From contig JARGSG010000211.1 in NCBI GenBank assembly GCA_030374805.1, positions 434,001 through 498,000 on the forward strand: a stretch of 64,000 nt of DNA, given 5' to 3'. The stretch comes from Gracilaria gracilis. Lineage: Eukaryota; Rhodophyta; Florideophyceae; Gracilariales; Gracilariaceae. Of the stretch, positions 38,885-49,426 are shown in pieces. The position numbers and the translations under genes were made by a program. Position 1 is the first letter of the stretch. Every line of letters starts with the position of its first letter. A model generated the notes under the pieces. The model saw only the letters and a program-made list of their open reading frames with translations. It ran no database searches and had not been told where the DNA came from.

Positions 38885-41787
38885 CAGGGCCGTATTTCTG
38901 ACTGACTAAATGGGGGTACCCCACAGTCACTAGTCAATTAGTTTTACGGCAAGTCAGTCAGACTTAGTCATTATCTAGTCACCACGAGAACTCTAGCGCA
39001 GTTGGTACCATTCAAAGCATCATACCTTCTTAGATATTTCCTGAGCAACTTTCAGAACCGTTCGACGAAAAGCAGAGGCGGTCGGATGCAAAACAGTGCT
39101 CTGCCGATTCTTCAAGGTACCAATCTCCCCATTAACATATGAACGCACTACTTCCGTCATCTCCAAGGTACCAGTAAGTAAAGACTGTCGCTGATTTCCT
39201 TCTAATCGCCCGAGATCGCTAAATAGTCTCTCCGCCGACGCTGAGGATGCCTGCGCGGAAAGCGCGGCTCTAGCTAAACAGTTGAATGGCGTCGGACTAA
39301 TTAATCCCGGCTGCTCGTTCACATCCTTCCAATACTGTAGCGCCATCTGCGGTTCCCGACGGCCATATGCTTGCAATGCCCCATACATTTCCCGATGAAA
39401 GAGCTTGAAAACAGCCCTCAGTTCTGTTCTGTGGCTCAAAAGAGAAGGATCAAGTTCCAGTACCTCCCGGACAACTGTGTCTATAATCAGGTTTGTATAG
39501 TTTTCCTTACCTTGATAAGAGCAGTCAAGAAAATCGAAACCGCATTCATTTACATCCAGTAGTGCCGCTACGTGAAACAAAAGAACCCTCTTTGGCTGAC
39601 GCATTTCAAGGGACGGTGTGTTCCCAGCAAATTCCTGCGAGAACGAATTTCTTTCAGTGTCATCATCGTGTGAGGGATACCATGTAGCAACATCTTTATC
39701 CACTCGCTTCCATAATACTCCAAGTCTTTCTTTTATGCGAAGTGCCAAAGGTGTTGCTAGTGCTTTTGCATGCCCTTTCTGTAAGTGGTTTGATCGCGCT
39801 CTATCGCGTTCTTTGTCAGAATGTGCGGTACTCGCACGGCTGGAAAGCGCAGTGCTCGCGTTAATTGTGTCTACAGTATCGAATGAAAACTGGGGAACAT
39901 TAGAGTCAGTTGAAAGCAGCATTTTCCCTGCCATGATTAAAAGTGTTTCGTAAAGTTCCCTCAGAAGCCTTGGAGCTCGGGAGAGTGTCACCTTCTTGTC
40001 TGCCTCTAGCTGTCGAGCGACGCGACGCACTTCGGCAAGTATGCAGATGAATTCAGATAATGTCTCCAATTGATCAGAAGATAGGGCGGGTAACTCATCG
40101 GTGCCAATATTTAACTCATCGGCCACAGAGGCTATCGTGTCCTTTCTCGCAAAGTAATTCCACATGGCACCCAGTTTTGAGTGCCATCGTGTTGGAATAT
40201 CATGCTTGAGGCGCTGAAGGCGGTCATTACTGACTCCTTCATTTAACTGTTTGCGCACAAAGAGCTGAGAGGCCTTGGGGTGTTGGTTGAAGTACGTAGT
40301 GATTCGGTTCACATGGTTCATTACTTTTTGCCAGGGTGTTCCAACTTCAAATACATCTTTCACAGCGAGGGCAATTTTGTGTACGACACAACGAACAGAT
40401 CCGACGTAGTTCGTGAGAAGATCCACAGCCAGAGCTGTGGCTGCTTCATTATCACTGGTGGCAGTGAAAACACGTATGTCGTCGTTTCCTACAATTGGAC
40501 TCTGCTCCAGCGTCTCCTGCATAATTGAACGCATCTGCTCACCATTCTTAGAAGCGCAACCAATGTTTAGGGTAGATATCGGCACCATCTGAAGCTTCCA
40601 ATCTTTGTCAATAAAGTGCCATGTCATTCCAAGAATTGGTGCTCCGAGTGCAGCACTCCAGCCATCTATCGTGAGATTTCCAGTCAAAGCCTCATTTACT
40701 GAGACTCTTAGTAGAGCACATACAGCATTGTACGTGTCCAAGAGCGTTCCTTCTAAATGTGTCTTACTGGAGTGCATAACACGGCCACCGTAAATATCAA
40801 CTAGGCCTTGTAGTAATGGCGAACCAATGTTACCCAAGGGCATCTCTGATGCACACGCAAACAGCACTGCTCCTACGGCTTGAGAAAGTTTTGCATCAAT
40901 ATGTGGCTGCTTTTTCCATAAAACGGAGTTCTGTGCACCCGATCTGGGTTTGAAAAACTTTGTGAGAGGTCCATAATTGTTCTTCTTTTTGTATACGGCC
41001 CTTGACGTCTTTTGGACATCATCAATTACATCTGGAGGCGCACTAGAAGCATTCAATTGGAGAAGGGTCTGGTGAAGTTTTTCGTGCACATGTTGGTAGT
41101 GACTGATAATGTTTGAGGTAGATACATTGCGGTTTAATGACCCAACATGACCGCAAACGTTGCACTGAAATTGACTGCGCTTTCCTTGTAAAGAAACTAT
41201 TGCCGCGTGCGTACTCCATAATGACGTCTTCACACAGGATCCAATTCCCCCGTCAGAAGATTTGCGGCGCGTTTTCTGCCTTTCTTGTTGCTGACGGACC
41301 AGGTTTTTGGCAATAGTGCTTTCGTTATGACCCAGGGCTGTAGGGTTTGCAGAAATCTCTTCACGGCCGTTGTTTTTCTGTTGCAAGGCATTCGTCCTAG
41401 AAGGGGGGGAAGACGCCTTTCGTTTGGTCATTTAAACGATCAGTAAGACAAAAGTAAGAATAGGGATAAAGGCAGCAAAGATGTGACCTTGTCAAACGGT
41501 GGCTGTGATGTTTGGAAGAAGGTAGTATTTTTACTTGCCGTCGTCGTCGACAGCTTTACTGAACACCTAAACTTTTAAACAAAGTTTTGAGTAGTATTGA
41601 CCTCCTTGGCATCGATTTTGGTATGCTTTCGAAAGTGTCACGGTGCGTTTTTTCTTTCTAATATGGGTCTATAGTCAGTCATTGAGTTCAATGACTAGAA
41701 TGACTGACTAGATATGAAGAGGGCAAGTCAGTCAGTCAAAGTCATCCATAATTGTAAAGAAGTCAGTCAGTCATAAATACGGCCCTG
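38885..41787 (-). mobile_element. Complete autonomous hAT transposon
   Basis: 2,903 bp. Left end CAGGGCCGTATTTCTGACTGACT and right end CAGGGCCGTATTTATGACTGACT (inverted) form the TIRs. The 8-bp duplication ACTATTTC is identical on both sides (38877-38884, 41788-41795). Both subterminal regions are rich in GACTGACT/AGTCAGTC repeats. One transposase ORF of 803 codons is intact. Confidence 0.93.
39020..41431 (-). CDS. hAT transposase, intact
   Basis: 803 residues from ATG 41431 (MTKRKASSPP), no intron or stop. A BED-type zinc finger lies near residues 73-125: W at the start of the domain, CNVCGH, then HYQHVHEK giving C-x2-C...H-x4-H. The central RNase H-like region includes LTIDGWSAALGAPILGMTWHFID (first catalytic Asp region) and RCVVHKIALAVKD (a C-x2-H motif typical of hAT). 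The C-terminal dimerisation region is FNCLARAALSAQASSASAERLFSDLGRL, with the conserved (S)ASSA-x-ER-x-FS core. The enzyme would bind TIRs and cut and paste the element. With matching TIRs and TSD around it, activity is plausible. Confidence 0.93.
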   Translation of the reverse strand: MTKRKASSPPSRTNALQQKNNGREEISANPTALGHNESTIAKNLVRQQQERQKTRRKSSDGGIGSCVKTSLWSTHAAIVSLQGKRSQFQCNVCGHVGSLNRNVSTSNIISHYQHVHEKLHQTLLQLNASSAPPDVIDDVQKTSRAVYKKKNNYGPLTKFFKPRSGAQNSVLWKKQPHIDAKLSQAVGAVLFACASEMPLGNIGSPLLQGLVDIYGGRVMHSSKTHLEGTLLDTYNAVCALLRVSVNEALTGNLTIDGWSAALGAPILGMTWHFIDKDWKLQMVPISTLNIGCASKNGEQMRSIMQETLEQSPIVGNDDIRVFTATSDNEAATALAVDLLTNYVGSVRCVVHKIALAVKDVFEVGTPWQKVMNHVNRITTYFNQHPKASQLFVRKQLNEGVSNDRLQRLKHDIPTRWHSKLGAMWNYFARKDTIASVADELNIGTDELPALSSDQLETLSEFICILAEVRRVARQLEADKKVTLSRAPRLLRELYETLLIMAGKMLLSTDSNVPQFSFDTVDTINASTALSSRASTAHSDKERDRARSNHLQKGHAKALATPLALRIKERLGVLWKRVDKDVATWYPSHDDDTERNSFSQEFAGNTPSLEMRQPKRVLLFHVAALLDVNECGFDFLDCSYQGKENYTNLIIDTVVREVLELDPSLLSHRTELRAVFKLFHREMYGALQAYGRREPQMALQYWKDVNEQPGLISPTPFNCLARAALSAQASSASAERLFSDLGRLEGNQRQSLLTGTLEMTEVVRSYVNGEIGTLKNRQSTVLHPTASAFRRTVLKVAQEISKKV

Positions 41788-42060
41788 ACTATTTCTAACG
41801 TAGATATGTTCATATCGGAGGTACCAACGTAGGTCTTTCTCCTGTTTCTTTCTGCGGAAGGAGCTCTCTTCTACGCGACGCATTTGCCAGCGGGCACCGA
41901 AAAACGAAATGTTCCACGTCCCGCCCCGCACCACACTCACACATCAACACCCTTTTTGTCCAAAGAGGGTGATACGGGATGCAAACTGCAAACGTGTCCT
42001 GTTGCGAATTGCGCTAAAACCACTTCAGCTCTTCGCACTTTCGCGTCGCTATCTACAGGT
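41788..42060 (-). pseudogene. LINE 3' end (copy a), part 2
   Basis: On the minus strand this reads CECGAG then DVEHFVFRCPLANASRRRELL, a C-x-C...H-x4-C zinc-binding end as found in ORF2 of L1-clade and related non-LTR retrotransposons. It is upstream of the piece coding EIVRQCPKRFLAFL once the hAT and MITE are taken out. The frame is broken by stops and shifts. The 5' border is not defined. Confidence 0.55.
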
Positions 42061-42479
42061 GCAAGTGCCGATTAAGAAGGTTTTGCTTCTCAATCTCTTG
42101 GTGTGCACAGAGTGAACAGCAGCAAAGTCCATGACTCATGAGCATCCTCAACTGGTCTTCTAAGGACGTTCCCAAACCTGAGAGAGCTAAACGGTCAGCT
42201 GTTTCACATCAAGTCTTTAAGGTGTCCTTGGTTGCGTGAGCGTTTCGCTCCCGATGTTTTTGTTTGCTCTCCTATTGTTGTTCCTGTTCTCTTCTTGACT
42301 TCTTCACTCCCACTCTCCAGTGCTCATCGGAAGAGGGGCACACAACGACTTCGTCTAAACCTCATTACATCGGTGGCCTTAACACTACAAAAACTAGCCC
42401 GTAGACCCACATGGTTCTCTCAATCCAACGTAAAGCTCCAGGACAAGTTTGAAGTAGAGGAAATCTAAGCAAGTTAGAT

Positions 42480-42739
42480 TGCTTGTGGCACTGTAGTGAA
42501 GAACTTTCTTCAGAAAGACGTCAGACTTATTTTGTTTCGCTGTCCTCTGACCAATGCTGCCCGTCGCAATGAGCTACTACCTGCTGAAGACAGGGCTGAT
42601 AAGTCTGTACTAGAAATGATGAAGCAGTGGCTGCTATAGTTTTTGACCTTCTTCAAGAGAGAAGAATATCTTTAGGATAGATCCCTGTCGTCTCGTAATC
42701 GGGGCCGGGAGACCATAATAAAAAGAAGAAGATTTAGCT
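42480..42739 (+). pseudogene. LINE 3' end (copy b)
   Basis: Reads VRLILFRCPLTNAARRNELL, then LEMMKQWLL-stop-FLTFFKREEYL-stop, a short 3' UTR and the tail AATAAAAAGAAGAAG. It meets copy c tail to tail at about 42740. Confidence 0.55.
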
Positions 42740-42880
42740 TTCTTCTTCTTCTTTACTGTGGTCAGTCGCCCCTGATTTCAAGGCGGCCGAAGAACTATCT
42801 ATTGATGTTTGTATCTACAGGTAGTTCTCTCTCTTAAAAAAGGCCAAAAACCATTGAGCTGGAGAAGACGAACCGTCGTT
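42740..42880 (-). pseudogene. LINE 3' end (copy c)
   Basis: On the minus strand it codes WFLAFFKRENYL-stop, with GACCACAGTAAAGAAGAAGAAG as tail, facing copy b. AGGCCAAAAACCAT (42841-42854) is repeated inverted as ATGGTTTTTGGCCT (42908-42921), so a further short inverted piece of the same family adjoins. Confidence 0.5.
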
Positions 42881-43177
42881 AGATTTTTCGATTTTTGCTT
42901 CTCCGTCATGGTTTTTGGCCTCCGTAGGAGTCCCATTTGCTTACTCGTTTCGCTCCCCCCGGTATTGCGCGGGGTTATGGAGACAGGCACACCGCGAGAA
43001 GGCGAGTAGCTAGTGCCCATTTAGCTTTCGTTACTGGGTTTGCCAGACCAACCGAGAACCATCTTTCCATCACCCATCATAATTCTATCTACTTCGTACA
43101 ACATATAACATATATGCATGCAACAAAGCTGCTCCGCTCCCTCGATGCCATCGAGTCGATGGTTTTCTGGGCTGTTC

Positions 43178-43178
<1 letters not shown>

Positions 43179-43217
<39 letters not shown>
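43179..43217. repeat. (TC)n microsatellite
   Basis: About 19 TC units on the plus strand within a gene-free stretch. Confidence 0.95.
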
Positions 43218-43220
<3 letters not shown>

Positions 43221-43429
43221 AAAAAGAACACGTTAATTCCTCGTACGCGTGGGTTTGCTAAAGGCTTGCGACCTACAATGTACTGCTCACTTGCAGCCCA
43301 ACTTGGGTATTTTAACGACGTACAAACTAGGCTCGCGAGGGCAACCGGAAAGCTGGTCGATCGCCGGACGAGTTTCACCGCCTCCCGGGTCGAACCAGCC
43401 TTCAATTTCTACACTGAAGCAAACTATTA

Positions 43430-43760
43430 TGAAGAACGAGATCTCCATTTGTGAAGGCCAGATTGTGGAGGGCCCTTGCTTAGCAAACCCCACACGATAC
43501 GAGAAGATAAGCGTACGTGTTTTCAACAAAGATGTGGACCACGTTCTGTTGCAGTGTCCGTCCACAGAGCGCCCCAGAGAAACAAGCTGCCCGCCCAGCG
43601 GGAAAGGAAAACCCAAACGATTATAGAGATGATCAGGCAATGGCTGTCGAAACTTTTGGCCTTACTTGGAAGAGAGGGCTGCATGTTGATATTGTTGTTC
43701 TTCTTCTATGCGATAAGGAGTAGCGCATCACATACTAGAGAAGAAGAAGGCGCACGTGTC
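43430..43760 (+). pseudogene. LINE 3' end (copy d)
   Basis: Reads CEGQIVEGPCLANPTRYEKI, DVDHVLLQCPSTERPRE, then in a shifted frame IIEMIRQWLSKLLALLGRE. This copy reaches further 5' than copies b, c and e. AAGAAGAAGG lies near the end. Same family as copies a-c by the VDHVLLxCP and IRQWL..LLALL blocks. Confidence 0.5.
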
Positions 43761-44903
43761 GCATAATAGGAAGAACAACGCTCATAATCAAGCAAGAGGG
43801 AGAGAGAACAACAGCAACAATGGTCAAGAACTGCAAAGGGAAGCCGTCTTATCAACGAGTGGATAGAATTCTTCCGTCTTTCATATAGCTACTGTTGCTG
43901 CTCTGATCAGGCGTCATTGATAAATGGGCTGAAGTACGACGTGGTCCACATCCGTCATATCGTTCGTTTCGCATTCGCGTGGATGATGAGATTTTTCTGT
44001 ACCGGGGAACGCTTTGGACACGGACAGGAGAAAAATAAGCAGAGGCACGCGGCGATATGTGGCCAGGAGCAGGACGTCAATCTCAAGAACGGCTCCTCGG
44101 AGTTGAGCTCGACGAGGACGGAGATGGCGCCCTCACCTGCAAATAAATCATTTTCCACGTGCTTTGACACACTATACCTGTACGCTTGGTAGGACAAAAT
44201 CTGATCTTGCTCTCCAATTGCTTTCGTTCGTTCGTCTTCGTCCAATTTGCTCGAAATCACCAGTCAATACAAAAACCATGCCAACCGCTTACAAGAAGCC
44301 GTATTGTCCTATGGCAATACAGGTACGAAGGTAACGTTCCATTTGGATATCGCACCACTGTTTCTACTATACGTTTCTACTTTAGGTCACAGGTTGCACA
44401 GTCGCATATGATTCTGTCCGGGAGAAAGGTTCAAGCATTACCTGCACCTAGCATAGTTGAGCAGGTACCGTTGGTGGACACGGCTGATACATTCTGCTCC
44501 CGCCAGTGTCAGTGTGGTTCTGACTTCATTCTTCGCCATTAGAGTCGCAGGAATTTGCTTTGGCCGCAGCGGCATTGTCGCCTGAAAAGTATTGGATCAG
44601 CCAAAACGTTGTCAACAGTAAGCATGATTAGGGCCGAGATGGACCAAAGAATATAGTCGGGGACTTCCCGGCAGGGATAGGTCGATAGAGACATCTCGCC
44701 CCGCGCGAGATAACAGAAGATAAGAAGTGTAAGAGGGTTGGTGACCGCTAGCCCTCTTTAACCCGAAGATCGCATTTCAAGTCGGAAGTTGTCAATGCTG
44801 TCAAAGCGTAGCATAGCATAGCGTACACAACTTCTTTGATAGCAAGGTCTACCGCTGCACCTTCATAGGCGCCACGCAAGCCGGTTTTCTCGCGGGCAGC
44901 AAG
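43761..44903. other. Intergenic region, no confident gene
   Basis: Several frames of 90-118 codons exist on both strands (for example plus 44186-44542 and minus 44260-43955). On the minus strand, open pieces with possible splice sites occur (a 45-codon open stretch ending TGCAG/GTAATG near 44440), which could be exons of an unrecognised gene. No domain is recognised and no choice can be made. Confidence 0.35.
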
Positions 44904-46985
44904 ATGCAACCAGTCCCCCCAAGTCCGACCTCCAACTCCCAACACCCGCACCTGCCACGCGCCTCCGCCTCCACCACTGCCACTCAATCGCGCGCGCGCC
45001 GTCGCCCGACATCTGCCCCGCCCCGACCCCGCTTCACCACCCCCTCTATCGATGCGCTTACGTTGCCGGACACCTTCGACGACTTCATCCGTCTGGGTGA
45101 TGGAGCTCCACCACCTGTCTCACGAAGTCCATTGGAGCCACCTAACACTGTTCGCGAACAAACAAACGTTGTTCACGACTCAAATACACCCAGCCAATTT
45201 CTGACCTCACTAGTTCGCGTCGCCTCTGATACGCTGGAGACCGGACTCAGTCATGCCGCGCGTGGTGGTACAGGCATGTTGAACGCCGCCGGTGAAGTTC
45301 TCCCAGCTTTGAGCGCGGTGTTTGCCGAGCGTACCACGCGTGAAGCCACTCCGCGTTACGCCACACGCCCCGCGCAGTTGCGACAGCTGCGCGCCGCCCC
45401 CGCACCATTGCTCTTGGTTCCGTCGCGAGCAACGGTAGTGTGTGATACCGTGTTGGCTAGACTTGCACCTGCTCGTCCAGGCATTGTGCACATAACGTTA
45501 GAGAATCAGCAAGGAAGGGAAGCCACGGCTCATGTTTCATCGGGCACATCACCTCCAAGTCGTGCGCGCAGTGTGCCGCGCGTCACTGCCGCTGCCTTTG
45601 TACCACGAGATGCGCGATTCGTGATGGGTGTTAGCACGAACCATGTGCATAGTTTCTCAGTGGAACTAAATGACAGAAGGGTTTCACGAATGTTGAGGGC
45701 AGCCCCCACTAGCATCGCGTTGTCGCCTGACGAGCGCTTTCTGTATGTAGGGACGTCTGATGGCTATCTTCATGTTATGGATCCGGATTTGTCTGTCCGT
45801 GTGACGTTTTTACCACCAGAGATTGTTAGCGCTTCGCTTGGGTCTGCGTTTCGACACGCACCTGTGTCTCATGTGACTTCCTTGGCAGACAGCGTGCTAA
45901 TATGCTACGAGGAGGGAGTGGTGTGTCATGTTAATTCCAATGGGGACTTGCTGCATCCTCCGTTTGTCGCCCATGCTCGTCGGACTTCAGGTGCCCTGGG
46001 ATTCTTCGGCGTTCTGGCTCTTACCATCGGCGATGCTACTGATCCATCCATCTGCTTGTTTGAACTTTCCACTGGACGGTGCCTTCTTCGTAGAATGTTA
46101 TCCTATGCTCCTACATGCCTGAGGCGTGTAAGTAGGTCATGCAATGTCATTCCCCGAAATGGGGAAGTGTGTCCATCAGAAGTTACCTTTTTAGTGGGCG
46201 GTGACGAAGCTCAGGTTGAGGTGTTCCGTCTTGTTGTGCTCTCACCACAAAAAGTTGAATTGAGCATGGTGTACACCATCAGTGAACGCATGAGGAGGAA
46301 GGATAAGAACATAGTTGACTTGCACTATCTGCCGGAAGAAGCTATGATCCTTGCCCTTGTGTCTTGTGGTGAAGTTAGAAGATGGCACTTAACCCGAAGC
46401 CAGGCAAGCTCTTTGTCGTTGATAGAAGAAGATTCTTCTGTGCAACCTACATTTACGGAGCAGAATGTCGTGGAGGCTACAGAACAGGATTTCAGTCTTC
46501 CTGATTATGGACGTCACACATCAAGAAATGTTCTCAAGGCACAAACGGTTCTTGCCACAATTCTTGACGAAGACGTTGTACCCGAACAGGTTAAGGATAC
46601 GCTTGTTACAGAGTTCACTAAAGAGCAGTCTGCTATGGTGTCTAAGCTTGTCAACTCTGACACAGAGCTCCGCCGTGCTAGAAGAAGAATCCTCGCCCGA
46701 TTTACGAATGGTATAAGGGCGGACAATGAACTCGGGTCCCTAGCCGAGCGTACTTTGGCTAGAGCTTCGAAGCGCATGGCCGCAATGGAGATGGAGCACG
46801 TTACAAGAGAGCATTCCGAAACATTTCGCGGAATCCAGAGCGAAACTGTGGTCAAGTTGAAGTCTATGTTGAAAAGCGTTTTCTCAATACCGGCTGTATT
46901 GAGAGCCAATTCCAATGCGTTGAACCAAGCAAAGCGGGACACAGAAGGCATAGATCCGGAAGACACACAAACTGGGTGGACCTGA
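44904..46985 (+). CDS. Beta-propeller (WD40-like) protein with helical C-terminus, unknown function
   Basis: 693 residues from ATG 44904 (MQPVPPSPT). The first ~90 residues are Pro/Ser/Arg/Thr-rich and disordered. Residues ~230-500 show propeller-like strands: VTAAAFVPRDARFVMGVS, TSIALSPDERFLYVGTSDGYLHVMD, VSHVTSLADSVLICYEEGVV, ILALVSCGEVRRWHL. The last ~190 residues are predicted helical, charged and free of propeller motifs. Propeller-plus-helical layouts occur in scaffold nucleoporins and in mRNA-decapping scaffolds, but the protein is shorter than those and I see no decisive motif. A plus-strand frame in another register is open from 46976 to 47176 and reads protein-like, so a further 3' exon is possible. 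Confidence 0.6.
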   Translation: MQPVPPSPTSNSQHPHLPRASASTTATQSRARRRPTSAPPRPRFTTPSIDALTLPDTFDDFIRLGDGAPPPVSRSPLEPPNTVREQTNVVHDSNTPSQFLTSLVRVASDTLETGLSHAARGGTGMLNAAGEVLPALSAVFAERTTREATPRYATRPAQLRQLRAAPAPLLLVPSRATVVCDTVLARLAPARPGIVHITLENQQGREATAHVSSGTSPPSRARSVPRVTAAAFVPRDARFVMGVSTNHVHSFSVELNDRRVSRMLRAAPTSIALSPDERFLYVGTSDGYLHVMDPDLSVRVTFLPPEIVSASLGSAFRHAPVSHVTSLADSVLICYEEGVVCHVNSNGDLLHPPFVAHARRTSGALGFFGVLALTIGDATDPSICLFELSTGRCLLRRMLSYAPTCLRRVSRSCNVIPRNGEVCPSEVTFLVGGDEAQVEVFRLVVLSPQKVELSMVYTISERMRRKDKNIVDLHYLPEEAMILALVSCGEVRRWHLTRSQASSLSLIEEDSSVQPTFTEQNVVEATEQDFSLPDYGRHTSRNVLKAQTVLATILDEDVVPEQVKDTLVTEFTKEQSAMVSKLVNSDTELRRARRRILARFTNGIRADNELGSLAERTLARASKRMAAMEMEHVTREHSETFRGIQSETVVKLKSMLKSVFSIPAVLRANSNALNQAKRDTEGIDPEDTQTGWT

Positions 46986-48481
46986 GCTGGGGAGCCACCA
47001 AGTTTTTGCTCTTGTCTCGGGCGTTGGAACCATCAATCGTAGTTTTGGGCCGGGCCATTCATGTTGAACACCAGACAAGGGTATCTCCAATTCACCAGAC
47101 GGCGGTATTGCCTTCTGCTATCCAAGAAGGGCTAAAGGGCTCTGATCGTGTATGGTCTTCTCTACCACAGGGTTGAAAACCCAGCCGTTCTTGGCATTGG
47201 TCTCTTTTCATGGCTCTGACACCGGCTTATGTGCGTGAATAGACAAGCATGGATCTAAGAATAATATGGGACTCGAACCCTTAGTGATCAATGACTGTGG
47301 AAGACGTGTATTACGTCCTTCAGCCGGCCGACACGCTCACGATGCTTCAGTCTTGTTTATTACCAACAGTATAGTGTAGTCTTGTTTATTACCTACAGTA
47401 TATGTTTTCATCAATCGAACGAGTCCGAGTTGTACGTTACATGAGCACCCACAGGGATCGTTGATGCCTGAAAATGTCAAGCTCTTTCTCGGGATGAGTC
47501 TAACTGAAGGCATCTTGAATCTAGAGTGACTGTACGAAAAAGAAGTATCGTCCATGTTGAGTGAAGTAGGCAGGTCCTGTTCAACCTGTATTCTTTGGGC
47601 ACTGTACCTGGTCACTGGAATCTCTAAACAAAAATGCCAGCCGCTGACACGGCAGTGTCCATCCTTAATTTCTGGTGAAGGAGCTGCTCGATAAGCCGAA
47701 GAGGGGCTTGCTCAGTTTTACACTGGGCATATGTCGTCCCTGCACCCTGTCGTCTTCTACTTAGAAAAGAAAAGAAGAAGCTACGATACAGCTACGGACC
47801 CAACGTGAAGAAAGCCAGTGAACACGTGGTCTTGCGTTGCCCATTGATGAACGCTTCACATTGCGATCTTGTTCCAAATATGCCACACAACACGAAATCT
47901 TTTGTCCAAAACATGGTTAGACAAGAACCGCAGAAGTTTTTGGCCCTCCTTAGGAGAGAAAGCTTTATCTAGAAGCTCTACTGCAGTCGATTAATAAAGG
48001 GCTGTTGTCCACAATTAAGAAGAACAGGACGAAAGAGTTTGAAACCATTGTGTCGTGCCTGCTAAGAATTTCGACACATTGGTGACTTCTAGAGAGCGGA
48101 AGCGACGCTGGCAGAGCTATGTGTGGGGAATATATGCCATGTTCGCATCCGTTTAAGGGTTCAGACTCTGTAACTTCAGAGGGATAGCGTTTCTAGAGTA
48201 GAGGGTAAGAGGGTTAGCGTTCTCTTCACTGGCATGACGTAAGTTAACCTTCTAACTCTAAACTCTAAACACCTCTGCACAAGTCTTTCCACGAAGTGTC
48301 CCCTAAGGAAACTCACCAAAAACATTTTGTGTTAATTTATGTCGAGGTCAAAGTGGGAGATTTAAGCCCAGCAATCCCTTCCTCTCGTCGTTCACACCAA
48401 GCCTGAAGCGGGGGGATATATCCTTGTTTTGTGCAACTCGTTTTATTCAGCTGAGTGGAAGTCGGGAACGTTTGACAGAAG
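46986..48481. other. Intergenic region with LINE fragment
   Basis: It holds a possible extra exon (46986-47176), a pol III B-box-like word (GGTTCGAGTCC on the minus strand, 47269-47279), a short tandem duplication GTCTTGTTTATTACC (47350-47400), LINE copy e and, close to the next gene, a TATA-like GGATATATCC (48415-48424). Confidence 0.5.
47800..48020 (+). pseudogene. LINE 3' end (copy e)
   Basis: Codes VKKASEHVVLRCPLMNASHCDL and, after a spacer, QKFLALLRRESFI-stop, then a short 3' UTR ending AATTAAGAAGAACAGG. It is the same C-terminal block and tail type as copies a-d. Confidence 0.5.
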
Positions 48482-49426
48482 ATGTATAACCAAGGCTGTT
48501 GTTTTGTGAACTATCTGACGGTTGGCACTGCTAAACGTTGTTTACTTGGAAGACTTTCTTACCATATCCACCCTGTTGTTTTTCGTTTGTCCACTGCAAG
48601 AGGAATGACCAGAAGAACTTTATGTTCTATTTCTCGACATCCAATGTCCATGAAGACCGAGAATGAAGACAAAGAGACATCTAGAGCCCTAGAACTGGAT
48701 ATCGAAGAATATCTTTCCAATCTTTCGGATGACGTACCTAATCCACTGTCTTACGTTAACTTGAAGAAGGCAGGAAGGATCGACCTCGTCTCGCGTATCA
48801 TGGATGCTGGGGGTTACATAGAGGTTTCAAAGAGACTGGGGGTTTCTGTAGATGAAGAACAATTTGTGCCGCCAGCGAAAGTATCTGAAGTGGGGCGATT
48901 TGAGCCATTTTCCGAGCCGGAAGATCAAGGGGCGTCGATAGCAATCGGGAGAAGCTTAGAAGAGAGGATGGAATTCGTTCACGAATTTGCAAAACAAGGA
49001 GACTCCTCAGAGTTCATTACACAGCGATCTAATCTCCGAAGAATCGATTCAGTACCATCTGCAGCCGAGCTCATCGAACAAAACGCCCGTATAGCACCTC
49101 GTGTAGTCGATGAACCTTCAGTAGAAGGAGAGAACTTGTCTTTAACCATACCTATGAGACTGGGTCTTTTGTCTCTGACAATTATTACTGCAATTGGGTT
49201 TGGGAAGGCAAGCAGCGGGGTTGTGAGTCCTGATGTCATCAGCGCGTCGAAGTCCATAGCTAGTGGTTTGACATTGGCTCATTCTCTTCTGGCACTCTAT
49301 TGTGCGCTCCTGGTCGCCCCAAGAATGCATCGTAGCTCCACTCTTTGGTTTATCAAAGTTCTTCTGGGTGGGCCACTAGCCGTCGTTGAGTTGCGATCTC
49401 TAGGCAGTTCAAAGGCATCAAGGTAG
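48482..49426 (+). CDS. Putative organelle-targeted membrane protein
   Basis: 314 residues from ATG 48482. The first ~55 residues are basic and hydroxylated with no acidic residues (MYNQGCCFVNY...RRTLCSISRHP), as in a plastid or mitochondrial targeting sequence. An acidic region and a block GRIDLVSRIMDAGGYIEVSKRLGV follow; R-x-DLV...GGY...V...LG blocks occur in some plastid proteins of plants and algae. Residues ~218-305 hold three hydrophobic segments (RLGLLSLTIITAIGFG, GLTLAHSLLALYCALLVAP, LWFIKVLLGGPLAVVEL). The C-terminus is short and basic. Function unknown; organelle membrane location is inferred. A TATA-like element lies about 60 bp upstream. Confidence 0.6.
   Translation: MYNQGCCFVNYLTVGTAKRCLLGRLSYHIHPVVFRLSTARGMTRRTLCSISRHPMSMKTENEDKETSRALELDIEEYLSNLSDDVPNPLSYVNLKKAGRIDLVSRIMDAGGYIEVSKRLGVSVDEEQFVPPAKVSEVGRFEPFSEPEDQGASIAIGRSLEERMEFVHEFAKQGDSSEFITQRSNLRRIDSVPSAAELIEQNARIAPRVVDEPSVEGENLSLTIPMRLGLLSLTIITAIGFGKASSGVVSPDVISASKSIASGLTLAHSLLALYCALLVAPRMHRSSTLWFIKVLLGGPLAVVELRSLGSSKASR

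Noticed and set aside
44748..44987. Minus-strand frame with AREKTGLRGAYEGAAVDLAIKEVV
   Set aside because: Looks protein-like in part but has only GTG at the start, overlaps the start of the propeller gene and matches no family I know.
47262..47341. tRNA-like sequence on the minus strand with a perfect B-box (GGTTCGAGTCC)
   Set aside because: The acceptor ends do not pair, the T-stem has a mismatch and the possible anticodon loop lacks T at position 33. At most it is a relic or a SINE-like piece.
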